A DNA stretch of 64,000 nt from Mactromeris polynyma (lineage: Eukaryota > Mollusca > Bivalvia > Venerida > Mactridae): positions 31,794,905 through 31,858,904 of the forward strand of contig JASFXZ010000005.1 in NCBI GenBank assembly GCA_032209605.1. Reading direction: 5' to 3'. The position numbers and the translations under genes are program-made. The notes under the pieces are model-generated. The model had not been told where the DNA came from. It ran no database searches and saw only the letters and a program-made list of their open reading frames with translations. Positions 12,445 to 25,370 of this stretch are shown here, piece after piece; position 1 is the first letter of the stretch, and the number at the start of each line of letters is the position of its first letter.

Positions 12445-15400
12445 TCATTCATTTTGTATCCAAACTATGTATGACGTTACCTCTTTCTCTCGACTCAAAG
12501 AACGCCAGATTTTGATAGAGAAGTCATCACTAACGGTGACTAACACTTCCGGGTCGGCTGGATTGAAAGCAACAGAGTTGACAACATCAGTATGTGGATA
12601 TTTATGCAGACACAAACCATAATGACGATCCCATAAATACCCATGCTTGTCTTCTGCCCCACTGGAAGATATTCAAAAGTAAATTGCATGAAAAACAATG
12701 CCACTGACAAACAGATGTTTCATCAAGTTCACAACATCAACAATTGGCTACCCGTAGGTAATTACATTTATTCTGTAGTACAAATAATCTTAAAGATTAC
12801 AATTTTTTTGTAAATTTAGTAAGTTCAAAGATAGATGATCAAGAATCTAAAATTAAGTACAGGCTAAAACTTTGCTGCTGAATGCCGTTGTGTAATAATC
12901 GACTAGCTGAGTCAACCACAAGCTGCCGGCCAGGAGTGGTATTCACGAAACATCTCAAGGTTTTACCGTAACATTGTCCTTATCCTTATTTTCTTTCCCT
13001 TAGTTAAAGATAAGGAAATCCTTAACCTTAAAATTTTCATCAGTGCCACTTAAGGATTTCCTTAGCAAAGGAGTCTTAACTTTAAGGAAAATATCAATTT
13101 CAACTAAGGAAAATGGACGCTACCTGATCTTTTAAGGAAAAAAATGCCATATACATGTACATGTATAATGAAAATCTTAAGACAAGATATTTAGTGAATA
13201 CTTCTAGTATTTTATAAATATCTAAGGAAAATCTTGTGGATATGGAAAATATTACTTTTCAAGCAAAATCTTAACCTTAGGATGTTTTGTGAATACCACC
13301 CCTGATAGCAATTACTCTCTCAAGGGAGATAAGCGGGTCAGCCAAATGTGAATAATCTGTGTTCGGTGATAATTTGGAAAACCTGTTAATTTTTTAACAA
13401 ATTCAGTAGCATACATGTACTGTGCAGGAGTGCTAACTCTCCATTCCAGTTATATCCGTTACCTAGCAACATATTCCTCACAAACATCGAGGAAAATGAA
13501 GAAACATTCGTCATTTGAAGTGTAAGCTTTATGTGCCCGATGCATGGTTCCCACTTCTCGCATATTTAACAGATCTATAACGTGTATATCAATCTCCTGA
13601 GCTATAGGTGGTGGATACAGGGGGTTCTCTATGAAGTAATTCTTTGGCCACGGTCTGCTGTTTACATACAAGTACCTGAGGAAACAAAATCAAATAAATT
13701 GAAAAACAAAATAATATATCTCCCCTAAAACACTTTATTCAATCTTTGTTTACAATCAATAACCAATAAGTGCATATCAAGGGCCATATATCAGGGCTCA
13801 TGCTTTCGCTCGTTGGTGGAGCTATTGGTGGCATAAAATCAAATTGGCTCAAATTATTGAAAAGTATGACTTTCCAAATTTAGTGAAAAAATTTACTGAA
13901 GAAAAATATTTTATTCCAACTTATTCCATTATGTAAAGTCAAAAACAAAGTCCTATGCTAAAGAATATAGAGGGGAATAAACAGCCCCAAATATCTTCGC
14001 GCTGAAATATAGCCTGTGAATGATTGAAACTGACCAGTTCCAAATTTGGCTTAAGAAAAAAAGCCAGTGCTTAACCTGTTTGTCTTTTTCAAATCCTACT
14101 GAAAATCCTTATTTAAAGTCTAACGAGTAAAGGTAAATATCTACGGATCAATACAATGGAACCAGATTAACACATGTACAGTGTACTTACCTCTGATCAG
14201 GGGACAGCGTCATTCCTATAATATGTCCGTGCATATCAATCAGATGATCTACATCATCATAAACGTCTTCGCTACGTTCTGTATTGTGAGTATTCTGTGA
14301 TACATTTGGAAGCAGACGGGAACCATCTTCGTTGAAAGCTTGGAAGGGCTTTATTCTTTTGATTCCAATTTGATGTGGCGTGTACGTCTCAGAACCTTTG
14401 GTAAATATTAAATATTTGTCTTCAACTTTTTTTGAGCCACTCCCCTTTCTAGTCTGCTTGTTTTTTCCCTTAGTTCTGAAGTTCTGAAAACCTGTATCAA
14501 TGCTCCATGTATTTGACTGGCTACTACAAGCCGACAATGTCACAGACTGGGTATCAGACTGCATTGCGCAAGTATTTCGGACTGGTTTACATTTTATTTT
14601 CACTTCATTATCACTAGACTGGTAATCCATATTTTCACCAGAATGATGCCCAGCTCTTGTACAAATTTTAGACTGGACATGTCCAGGCACACAGTCTACC
14701 CTCACATCAGAAACAGACTGGTTCTCAACATTTCTACATACACCAGTCAGTGTTTTGTTATTATCTGCTTCAAGTCCAGACTGGCTTAAAGTTGTGTCCA
14801 CAGACTGTCGACCTAAACACATTCTAGATTGTAAAGTCCGACTTGTCGACTCTTGATTATGGGAAACAATATTTTCTGATGCTGATTGGGTTTCATTGAT
14901 ATCCATTCTTTGGCGACCTAAGCAAGCATTTGTTGACCTTTCCTGACCTGATACACCATTTTCTATGGTAGAACTGCCTTCTGGGAGGACTCGCTTTTGC
15001 TTCTTATAGTCCACACAGCAAAATGTCAATCTAGGCGTTTTTTCAGGCAATTCTAAGGTATCACCAGATTCTGTAGACATACAAGCATGATTGTGAAACT
15101 CAAGGTCACTGCCTGTCAGATCTACATGTCTAGACGTCTGTCCATGATTACGCTTCGGACTGTAGTTATATGAGTTCCCTCGAGAACTTTCTGATCCAGA
15201 ACACAGATCTGAAATATTGGTATCTGAAAACAGACGATTTTAAACATTTGTATTTCATTAGCGAGTTCAGATCAGTTACAGACAGGAACCATTTTCTCTC
15301 AATCAGAGCCCAAAATGACTGTCCAACTATCAAACTGTACCTTTACAAACCTTTACAATTTTCATCACCTTCTATTTAAAGTACTATTTGAAAATAAAAT

Positions 15401-18400
15401 AAAGATAACTAGGTAAACATATTCCATACCATATAAATTTCTACAAATCTATTGGATTAAATGTAGTAAACACCAGAACAAAATCATCACATTACATAGC
15501 GCTAGTAGCCAGATAGCCATTTGCTTTTTAAACTCCAATACGACTAATAAACTTTGCCAAAATTGCCTCAAAAGAGCCAATTTAGCAACAAAATTGCCCA
15601 AGTTGATCAAATTCCCTATTTATTTATCAAATCTGGCTAACAACAGCGGAAAACTAGTGCCAGCCTCATCTCTTTTATTGCTGCACCAGTCATAAGCAAA
15701 CAGATTATGTTCTTTTACAGTAACGGAAACACATTTCAGTCAATGAAACACATACCTTTTAATGTATCACTTCCTGTAGACTGCGTATCTCCAGTTGCTT
15801 GACTGGTTCTATTATTCAAATCCAACATATCAGATTTCTCTTCTGAAGCCAAGGGAGCAGAATCTATGACATCAAAGTGGACTGGTAATGTATCCAAAAC
15901 ACTCGGTTGACTGTAATCTTTTGAACTCTGTGAATCTTGTGCTGTGAAGCTGCTCCTGCTTCCGCTGCAATCTAAACTCTGACTGCTAGCGAGACCAAGC
16001 TGAACTGATTCCTGATCACAAGGACTGTGTTGTCGAGATGCAGACTTCACTGGCAGTATGTGCTCAGATGTTGATTCCTCTGATTCACACCGGTTACATT
16101 TGTTACCTGAAAAAATGAAAATTCATTGTACAGTTACAATAAAACCTAAAAAATATAGTTCTTGGGACCCTTGAAAGTTGGTCTTAATAATGAGGTGTTC
16201 TTAATATTGAGGATGAATAAAGCGCATAGCAGTAATAATGGACTTGAAAATTGAGTTCTTAGTTTTGAGGGGGGTCTTCATACTGAGCTGCTCTTCAAAA
16301 GAGGTTTTACTGTAAAATGTAAGTGACATTCCTTTTCGGTTTTATTAACCACAGTTAAATATTTGAGCACATGCGTATGTACATGAATATTATGTCATGG
16401 TCTAGGGCTAGTGGCCTAATAGTATATAAACATGAGTGTATGTACATGAATATCATGTCATGTTCTAGGACCAGTGGCCTAATAGTATATAAACATGAGT
16501 GAGATGGACTATTATCACTTCAACAAATTTAAGATCAATTTCTTAACCATAATTACTGTAAGCAGGTGTTCCATTAGCTGCTGAATCTCAAGGGTCATTT
16601 CGATAATTTTTTAACAGATTTTACCATTTTTTAGCAAAAATACCTAAAATTTAGAGAAAAATTTACCCTCCAGCCAGAATCCTGAGAGTCAAAATGTGGC
16701 TTTTTGAAAATTCCAGGGATCAAAGGGTCAATTAGGCCCTTTGTTACCACTTGCAAAATGAAAAATGGTAACAATGTTTATCATCATACAAAAAGTATTC
16801 CATGAAATCTTTTCTCTAGAAATATCTCACCGAATTCCATCTCAAGGGAAGAGTGACTCTGATCGATAACATCTGATAAACCATTTACTGAACTGATCTC
16901 TGACCCAGAATGGTTTCCATTCGTACTCAACTCTGACCCCGATGTGTCCCCGCAAATCCCTTTTTTACTTAACACTTCAGGTCCTTCAGCAAGACGATAG
17001 TCACTACTGTATTCAATAGTCCCATTCAGTTTATTGTTAGGTTCATCTGCATCCACTTCCAAGAATTTTGTTATAAATTCTCCATTTTCAAACACTTGAA
17101 TGCTCTGCAAAGATTTTGTAGATTTTACAGGTTTCTTTGGTTCAGTATTGTCATCTTTTCCCTCATTCATTGAATTGGGTTCTTCTTGCTCTTCATTCAT
17201 GTCTTCTTCATCCTGATTGGTGAAAAAGTCACCAATCAGAGGAAGCGTACTAACAGATGCTGAGTCAGCAGTGCTTGTATCTTCTGCATTACTCTTGACT
17301 TCCGACGAACCACTTTCTGACTCACTGTTCAAACAGTTTGCTATCATGATAGTTCTTATTGAGCTTGCATTAATGTTTGAAAATTTAAATAATCTCATCA
17401 CAACTGATTCCTCTTCTGAGCTTGTCTCTTGATAAGCCTGTAATATGCAAACACAACTAAGATAGGGGACAAGTAGTGGTTGAGGAATAAATCAACTGAC
17501 AACTGATCCAAATGTAACTACCAGAATTGGTGATAGTTAACAAAATTTTGTTCCACAATATGCAAGCAAGGTGTTGGTTCAATTTTTACTTCATAATTAT
17601 GTCAGTATAAATCATTTAGCCTATTTTATAGCTAGTACAAAATGACAAATTAAACAGTCTACACCCTGATGTATTCATGGTCATGCAAATCAGTACTTAA
17701 GTGATTTTGCCAATGTGCAATTTGGTAATAAAACTACCATTGTGAGGCAAATTTGCTTTCTCTCTATTTTACTAAGATTATGTGATAAAGTACATTTGAT
17801 GTCAACATACCATGTTTTACTTACTGTCAAGCTATAGGAATGACATGTTAATATTTATTTTGATATTGGATTTTTTTTATCTTAGTTCAATGAAATTAAT
17901 ACAATGCATCGATTTGACAGACCTCAATTTCAGTTCAAAGCACAGTGCATACCTTAAATCACAGTCATTAATGATAAATGCAGTGAAATCTCAATAATAA
18001 AACCACCCCTGGGACCCTTGAAGGCTGGTCTTAATATTGAGGTGGCCTTAATATTGAGGTTGAATAAAGAGCAAAACAGCTAAAATGGATTCGAAAATTG
18101 AGTTCTTAATTTTGAGGTGGTCTTATGATTGAGGTGGTCTTTAAGTGAGACTTTACTGTACATTAAAATATGGTCTTATGAATGAAGTTCTCCTAATGTC
18201 CAGATTGTCCTTAAGTGAGGTTTACTTTATGTTAAAATAATTTCAAGTTCTGTAACGCCTGCAACATTTAACAAAATGTAAATAATACAAAACGTTATAA
18301 TAATACTTACCTTATTAAGCCAGATTGCTGAGCAAGAATTCAGGTGACCTGTCCAATGTAGATTGCCAGATAACAAGTAGAAGTCATTGTACCATGTACC

Positions 18401-21400
18401 AAATACATCATACGGTTTATTCATCACACGACTCTGCATTACAAACTCACCTAAAACCAAAGTCAGAGAAGAAAAAAGGTCAAGAAGATTAACAAATGTA
18501 TTGTAGTTTTGTTAAGAACTGAATAAATACATATTATTGTGAGTCTAAAAGTTTGTGAATCAGCAATATCAGACATTTTGTGAGCAAATCACTAAAATGA
18601 GAAGTGTTATATTTATTGGCAAAAGGATATAAAATGTACATCTGCTGATGAGGAAAACTATACTGGCTGATAGTTATTGATCGGAAACCAGTTTAGCATG
18701 GATGGAAAGGGGTAACACTTTATGCCCTTTTGCCATTCTTTAATTGGCAAGGGCATAAAACTCTTAAATTGCAAATTATGAAATTTGGTCACAATTTTTA
18801 TAAGCAAGCCACCTATGGTCACATTATTTGTTTTGATCAAAATTCATAAACATGTTTATCACATAACTTGCACTCCAGGAGTGGCATAAAGCAGTGACAT
18901 AAATATCATATGTAACTAGTTACATAAATAGCCAGTGTGACGTCACTTATGACGTCATAAATGGCCAGTGTGACGTCACTTTAAATGACAGCATATTGTT
19001 TACAATTGTTCTGAATTTCGGCATTTATTAAAAATATTGTTTTTTTAAAGATTTATGGTGTTATGTGATAAATAGAATCTTACATTTGTGCTTATTTGAT
19101 ATTGTTTTTTATGAAACTCGTTGACTGAAACGAATATGACGCGAGGCTCTCAGTCGACTCGTTTTATAAAAACAATAACAAATCAGCACTCATGTAAGAT
19201 CCTCTATTAAGTGAAACAATGAATCTTCTCCAAAAACATTTCAGTGTGTTTAAAACTTGGCATGACATAGAAACAGAATAACTGTGGAAAGAGTTTAGCA
19301 CCAAATGATTTTGCTCCTTGTTCGATTATCTCCAGATAAGTTGATAAATGTTAGGGATGAACTGAGTTTAAATTCATGAGATTTCATTGAAATAAGTTAC
19401 ATACAATGACAGGACCACATACCTTCCAAACTGAATACAGCGATTTCTCCTGATGTACTCAAGGAACCAAAATGTACGCCAGATACAAGAAGGAGAGTAT
19501 CAAGGGAGTTAAATTGTGAGAATTGTGTATACTTCCAAGTAAACTTTCTCATATCAGCTTTGTATTTGATGGATGTGGGGTACGTGGCATCCCATACCTG
19601 TAATATATAGAGGTGTCATGTAATATATAGAGGTGTCATGTAATATATAGAGGTGTCATGTAATATATAGAGGTGTCATGTAATATATAGAGGTGTCATA
19701 TAATATATAGACGTGTCATGTAATATATAGAGGTGTCATGTAATATATAGGGGTGTCATGTAATATATAGAGGTGTAATGTAATATATATGGGTGTCATG
19801 TAATATATAGAGGTGTCATATAATATATAGACGTGTCATGTAATATATAGAGGTGTCATGTAATATATAGGGGTGTCATGTAATATATAGAGGTGTAATG
19901 TAATATATATGGGTGTCATGTAATATATAGAGGTGTAATGTAATATATATGGGTGTCATGTAATATATAGAGGTGTCATATAATATATAGAGGTGTCATG
20001 TAATATATGGAGGTGTCATGTAATGTATAGAGGTGTCATGTAATATATAGAGGTGTCATATCATATATATAGGTGTCATGTAATATATATAGGTGCCATG
20101 TAATATATAGGGGTGTCATGTACTATATAGGCATGTCATGTAATATATAGGGGTGTCATGTAATATATAGAGGTGTAATGTAATATATATGGGTGTCATG
20201 TAATATATAGAGGTGTCATATAATATATAGACGTGTCATGTAATATATAGAGGTGTCATGTAATATATAGGGGTGTCATGTAATATATATGGGTGTCATG
20301 TAATATATAGAGGTGTAATGTAATATATATGGGTGTCATGTAATATATAGAGGTGTCATATAATATATAGAGGTGTCATGTAATATATGGAGGTGTCATG
20401 TAATGTATAGAGGTGTCATGTAATATATAGAGGTGTCATATCATATATATAGGTGTCATGTAATATATAGAGGTGTCATGTAATATAAAGGCATGACATG
20501 TAATATATAGGGTGTCATGTAATATATAGGGTGTCATGTAATATATAGGGGTGTCATAATAAGAAACAAACAAAATTGGCAGCATTAACAAAACTATCAC
20601 GGACAATTTTCCCAAATAGCAATCTAGGTCGAAAATTTAAATGCAGGTTGTTTTAGACGATAGTCTACATTTGTAATACAAAACTGCGGAAGGAGTTCCT
20701 CAAGAAACTTTTTGCAAAATCTATTTGGACAGACTGCATGACTGACCCAATGATCAACTGACAGACTGTATAACTGACCTGATGATCAACTGACAGACTG
20801 TATGACTGACCTGATGATCAACTGACAGACTGTATGACTGACCTGATGATCAACTGACAGACTGTATGACTGACCTGATGATCAACTGACAGACTGTATG
20901 ACTGACCTGATGATCAACTGACAGACTGTATGACTGACCCGATGATCAACTGACAGACTGTATGACTGACCTGATGATCAACTGACAGACTGTATGACTG
21001 ACCTGATGATCAACTGACAGACTGTATGACTGACCTGATGATCAACTGACAGACTGTATGACTGACCTGATGATCAACTGACAGACTGTATGACTGACCT
21101 GATGATCAACTGACAGACTGTATGACTGACCCGATGATCAACTGACAGACTGTATGACTGACCTGATGATCAACTGACAGACTGTATGACTGACCTGATG
21201 ATCAACTGACAGACTGTATGACTGACCTGATGATCAACTGACAGACTGTATGACTGACCTGATGATCAACTGACAGACTGTATGACTGACCTGATGATCA
21301 ACTGACAGACTGTATGACTGACCTGATGATCAACTGACAGACTGTATGACTGACCCGATGATCAACTGACAGACTGTATGACTGACCTGATGATCAACTG

Positions 21401-23064
21401 ACAGACTGTATGACTGACCTGATGATCAACTGACAGACTGTATGACTGACCTGATGATCAACTGACAGACTGTATGACTGACCCGATGATCAACTGACAG
21501 ACTGTATGACTGACCTGATGATCAACTGACAGACTGTATGACTGACCTGATGATCAACTGACAGACTGTATGACTGACCTGATGATCAACTGACAGACTG
21601 TATGACTGACCTGATGATCAACTGACAGACTGTATGACTGACCCGATGATCAACTGACAGACTGTATGACTGACCTGATGATCAACTGACAGACTGTCAG
21701 TTGACTCCAATTGACCTTTTCAAACTTTGTCAGCGGGAGGATATGAAAAATAAGAATGACAACAAAGTGGAACAAGAGTTTTCATACCCGTATAAATCCA
21801 TCCTTAGAACAAGTAGCAAACATCTTGCCATTGTGTGAGAAGCTGACGTGTAATACTTGATCTGCGTGCTGTTTTAACACTTCACTCTCCACAGACGGTG
21901 TATGATACAACAAGCGTTTATATTCTTGTATCCATGAATACTTTCCAGGGGCCATAGGGATCTTCCTCGAGATTCCCCAGTGACGATAGAATAAATCCTT
22001 CCACAGAAGTTCATCAAATGCTACACGAAGCCAGCCCTTACATACCAGTCCAGTCTGAAATATCAAATTACACATGTATAATATCATATTGTCAAAATGG
22101 TGAAGGCATATCTGATTTATGGGATGTTTTTTGTTCATTATGTATAAACAAATATGTAATAGCGTCTGAGTTCTTGTATTTCACTACTTTGCAAAATGAG
22201 CACAAAAGCACAACTTAGCCTTCGCTCCAGAGATCTACTGAGTAAAAAAAGGTCCTAGCTTGGCTAAAAATCATTGAACAGCAAATAGCTGATAAATTGC
22301 ACAACTATGCATGATACTAATACCTTCGACCAAGGTCAGTTGAAATTCAAATCTGCAACAAGAGGAGCAGTAGGGACCAAATTTGAGACAGACAAAACAA
22401 CATGTTTCCTTCATACCAGTAACTGTATGGAGACACCATTTGTGTATTTTTTATAAAAACATAATCATATCCGCACAAAATAAAAAGGATTTCTCAGCCC
22501 CACTCAAATTCAAATTCTAACTATTGATAAACACATAATTATACTGTGTTCAATTCAACAGTTCTAAAGATACTATATAAGACGTGAGAATGATAAGTCT
22601 CAAACTTATTTAAAAAAACTTATATCGAAGGTAGTCGAACACAATATTATCCAACAATAAAAATTTGGGGTCAATATCCATCCCTCCTCCAGGGTGATTC
22701 AGATGAGCATATTGCTTTCATCACAACTGACAACTAATAAATTGGTATGCCATGGTCACAGACACTCAAATGAGTCAATAAAACATGTGCAATGTAAAAT
22801 AATACCCACCTAGTCTATACATTGTCCTGATGAACAGGATAGATGGGTATTAATTTGTGTTGCACAGGTTTTATTGACTGAATTGATTGCCTGTGGCTGC
22901 AGTATATATATATAAAATTCTACCTTTGCCAAGCTGCTAGCATCCAGATAACTAAAGATGTGTAAGAGAAAGTGATCTGGTAAAGTTCTCCAGCAAGGGA
23001 ACGTACAATCCTCCTCCTCCTCCAGGCCCACCTCCAGGCCTGGCTTTGTTGACATCGTAGGCAT
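12445..23064 (-). CDS. FBXW5: F-box/WD repeat-containing protein 5
   Basis: FBXW5 is the substrate receptor of SCF/CRL ubiquitin ligases. In translation order the coding exons are 22924-23064, 21788-22054, 19423-19597, 18311-18450, 16831-17437, 15756-16106, 14191-15223, 13463-13675 and 12445-12661. All have AG/GT borders and the phases join to 3144 nt, 1047 codons plus TGA. The start is the ATG at 23062-23064; a second ATG follows three codons later. An F-box (LPDHFLLHIFSYLDASSLAK) leads into GLVCKGW, then WD-type segments: DQVLHVSFSHNGKMFATCSK, NKPYDVFGTWYND, NASSIRTIMIANC, KYLIFTKG, HQIGIKRIKPF, IDMHGHIIGMTLSPD, NDECFFIFLDV and VTVSDDFSIKIWR. These match vertebrate FBXW5 in order. The protein is nearly twice the vertebrate length because of a Ser/Asp/Gln-rich linker of about 550 residues (about 278-828, exons 5-7). 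The last exon reads through a possible GAG|GTAACG donor to its stop, so an extra 3' exon is not excluded. Confidence 0.95.
12662..13462 (-). other. FBXW5 intron 8 with a TIR element
   Basis: Intron between the last two coding exons. It contains the 374-bp inverted-repeat element described at 12931-13304; the flanks are AT-rich. Confidence 0.8.
12931..13304. repeat. MITE with TIRs of type CAGGGGTGGTATTCAC
   Basis: The left end reads CAGGAGTGGTATTCACGAAA, and the inverse of the right end reads CAGGGGTGGTATTCACAAAA. The arms extend about 35 bp into AAGGTT. The interior repeats AAGGAAAAT-like words and has no open frame. No clear target duplication was found, so the class is uncertain (CAGGG ends are common in hAT elements). 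Confidence 0.75.
13676..14190 (-). other. FBXW5 intron 7
   Basis: AT-rich; nothing further recognised. Confidence 0.8.
15224..15755 (-). other. FBXW5 intron 6
   Basis: AT-rich; nothing further recognised. A 69-codon plus-strand frame at the right edge of exon 7 is a shadow. Confidence 0.8.
16131..16314 (-). repeat. TA-flanked MITE, family A (intron 5 of FBXW5)
   Basis: Inverse orientation copy of the family at 7947-8124. It includes GGTCTTAATAATGAGGTG and ends GAGGTTTTACTGTA. Confidence 0.75.
16375..16500 (+). repeat. 63-bp tandem duplication
   Basis: Two adjacent copies of a unit beginning TGTACATGAATAT and ending ATATAAACATGAGTG, with a few substitutions. Confidence 0.8.
16575..16745 (-). 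repeat. Dispersed repeat, uninterrupted copy
   Basis: Read on the minus strand it carries AAAAAGCCACATTTTGACTC, then ATTCTGGCTGGAGGG, then GAAATGACCCTTGAGATTCAG. The same order occurs at about 37200-37910, where a 553-bp element interrupts it. This copy therefore represents the empty site. Confidence 0.7.
17438..18310 (-). other. FBXW5 intron 4
   Basis: AT-rich intron; contains the family A MITE at 17981-18160. Confidence 0.8.
17981..18160 (-). repeat. TA-flanked MITE, family A (intron 4 of FBXW5)
   Basis: Starts CAGTGAAATCTCAATAATAA and ends GAGACTTTACTG. Same family as 7947-8124, in inverse orientation. Confidence 0.75.
18451..19422 (-). other. FBXW5 intron 3 with CRE palindromes and an inverted repeat
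   Basis: Holds a dispersed repeat (about 18655-18840), three TGACGTCA palindromes (18938, 18950 and 18971) and an inverted repeat at about 19073-19206. That repeat has about 50-bp arms beginning ATCTTACAT and containing TTATTTGATATTG versus TTTGTTATTG. No exon recognised inside. Confidence 0.7.
19598..20556. repeat. 20-bp minisatellite, about 48 copies, abutting the FBXW5 exon 3 acceptor
   Basis: Consensus unit TAATATATAGAGGTGTCATG, with variants such as GGGGTGT, ACGTGT and TATAGGTGC; the last units are one base shorter. On the minus strand the unit ends in TATATATTACAT, and the final unit next to exon 3 reads TATATATTACAG, the exon's splice acceptor. The array therefore starts exactly at the intron-exon border. 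Blocks of unit variants recur in order, indicating higher-order duplication. Confidence 0.95.
20729..21697. repeat. 32-bp minisatellite, about 30 copies, in FBXW5 intron 2
   Basis: Unit of 32 bp containing GATGATCAACTGACAGACTG and TATGACTGACCT, nearly homogeneous. A CCTGATG versus CCCGATG variant appears at spaced intervals. It ends at CTGACAGACTGTCAG, about 90 bp before the exon 2 donor. With the 20-bp array it makes up about 1.9 kb of the 2.2-kb intron. Confidence 0.95.
22055..22923 (-). other. FBXW5 intron 1
   Basis: Between the F-box exon and the exon starting TGLVCKGW. AT-rich; no further feature recognised. Confidence 0.8.
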
Positions 23065-23124
23065 GGTTACTGTACGTCTATGTGGGGGGGTACACTAGTA
23101 AATAACTTCACATTGTCTCTAAAT
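23065..23124 (-). promoter_or_regulatory. FBXW5 5' leader preceded by a splice acceptor
   Basis: On the minus strand the 60 bases before the ATG are preceded by GTTTTTACAG ending at 23125, a good acceptor. This implies that at least one non-coding leader exon lies further right. A consensus donor, AAG|GTAAGT on the minus strand at 31202/31201, is one candidate partner. The pairing is inference. Confidence 0.45.
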
Positions 23125-23719
23125 CTGTAAAAACAGAACATTACACATTATTCACATTGATACAATCTGAACAAATTGTATATTTCAGCACATACACACT
23201 AGGATTTCAAAATCAGAGTCGTTTTCACCATTTGCAAAAAAATTTAGTCTCAATACCATTTATCATTTAAAATATTGATATTGTCATAGGTCATTCACAG
23301 TTTTCAATCTCCTGAGTAATGGGAAATGATAAGTATGGTAATATTACTACTGTAAGTACATACAATATTTATACACCTAATCCTTAAAGTGATAAAAACA
23401 CAATGCACTGGACAAGAACTGTCAATCCCACACTTTCTTCTATTGATGTTACATGCACATGTTTGACACTTAGCACCATCAGAAACAAGGGAAGGGATTC
23501 TGTGAGTACAATTGAGGGTGAAAGCAACACTAGTCTAAAGGCATATCAATAACACAGCAGATAGAATAGTTTTAACTCTCGTCATTAGAAATCACAGGTT
23601 GATAGATTACAAAATATCACGAGAATCATACAGTGAAGTCAGCAAATTAGAAAGGTAAAGTATACGAGCTTGTTGAAATAATGCAAATATAAAATAAAAA
23701 CCAAATCTGACATTAGTTA

Positions 23720-23925
23720 TGACTTATTTATTGTACAGTGATCATTTAACAGGATTTTACAACTAATAGCACTCTCTATCACAGCTTCCTCGGTTACTAC
23801 CAAGTACAGAGCCAAAGTCAGGGATTGCGAAGTTAATGATTAAATCCCCCTGAAAGCGAGACTCGAACTCATGACCTTCAGATCCGGAATCAGATGTTCT
23901 ACCCTCGACCACTATATGTCCCTTG
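23720..23925 (-). repeat. tRNA-derived SINE, family 1 (degraded)
   Basis: Minus-strand B-box-like GTCATGAGTTCGAGTC and a body with TTGGTAGTAACCGAGGAAGC correspond to the copy at 10425-10616; more substitutions. Confidence 0.7.
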
Positions 23926-25215
23926 AACATTCACAGAGTAAAACAGTTGCTGAAGAGCTTTAATTTAATGAACATTGTTAACTAAATGATATCCAATCTC
24001 CTGAACAATATTACACTAGTATGAAAGTTCCTCCACATCTGTCAAGTTACAGATAATTCTAAGAATCAACTTTACTCCTGACAATAACTTGAGTTTGTAT
24101 AACTTATTTGTAATGCTTGAAAACAAATATTTTTGCAACAGAAAATAATATATTAAACACATCAATACATCACAGGGGTGATAAGTGACAATCTGGGCTT
24201 CAGGGCCAGTATCGTTGCCACAGTTACGTCAATACTGATTGCTGACGCACCAACACTGTCTGTTACCATCATAGTAATATGTAAAATACATGGAAATAAA
24301 CACAGTATATAATGGGAGAGCATCAAAGATAATTATTCTATTATACTCCTTCAATTAACAGATGAACTGGTATCCTTACTAAAGTATATAATGGAAGTGT
24401 TGATTATACTGGAAGAATAACACTGTATCACATTATATTGGAATTATCTGAGCAGAATAATTATATATATTAATATAAGAACTATAGTATGTAGCACACA
24501 AACATGAAATTAATATCAATAAACTGGGTGACAATATTGAGGGGTGAATACAGTACTGGTCTGTCTGCATGTAAATAAGAAGCAAAAAGACAGGTACCAT
24601 CTATAGTGTTCTCGATCAAACTAATTTGTCATTTTTATGAACTGAAAAATGTTTTCTCAAAATATTACCAACAAATAATAAATCACTAAATGGCGTATCC
24701 AGAATATTTAAGCACTACATTACACTAAAATAATGTAATAGCAAAAATTTATAAATTTATGATCAACAAAGTAAAAATAACAAACCATGTATAACATCAT
24801 TCCTCAACAAAATATAACTGATTTTTGTTAAAAGCACATATTCATGACAATTACAGTACATTTCCACATATTCAGCACAAACTAACTATGTATTTTAATG
24901 GCCATGAATTTAAATATAACCATGAATAAAAAATTAATAGAGCACTCAACCTCATAGAATTTTATTGATAAACAATTCCAGAGAGTAAAATTTCTCTATG
25001 ATGTTTCTCAATTACTGGTATACACTCTGTATATATGTAGTTCCTCTCGACATCACTCTATCACAGGAAAACGTTTAATTATACAAATCCTTTACCTATC
25101 ATTTTGACTTGAGCAGAATTACTAAAAAAAACTTTGTGAGGTAAATATTAGTTTTAATGAATTTTTTTGAAAATACTACAGTGTTGCACATTATTACGGT
25201 AATTATTATGATAAA

Positions 25216-25370
25216 TGGGGGGATGAGGCATTGTGGGAGGGGCAGAGGTTGAGGCATTGTGGGAGGGGCAGAGGTTGAGGCATTGTGGGAGGGGCAGAGG
25301 TTGAGGCATTGTGGGAGGGGCAGAGGTTGAGGCATTGTGGGAGGGGTCTGCCATGGGGTGAGGCATTAGC
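25216..25370 (-). repeat. 26-bp minisatellite, about 5 to 6 copies
   Basis: Unit beginning GAGGCATTGTGGGAGGGGC. The 77-78 codon proline/serine frames over it on the minus strand are artefacts of the repeat. Confidence 0.9.

Noticed and set aside
20729..21697. CRISPR-like array
   Set aside because: Units are directly contiguous without unique spacers, and the context is a eukaryotic intron; it is a minisatellite.
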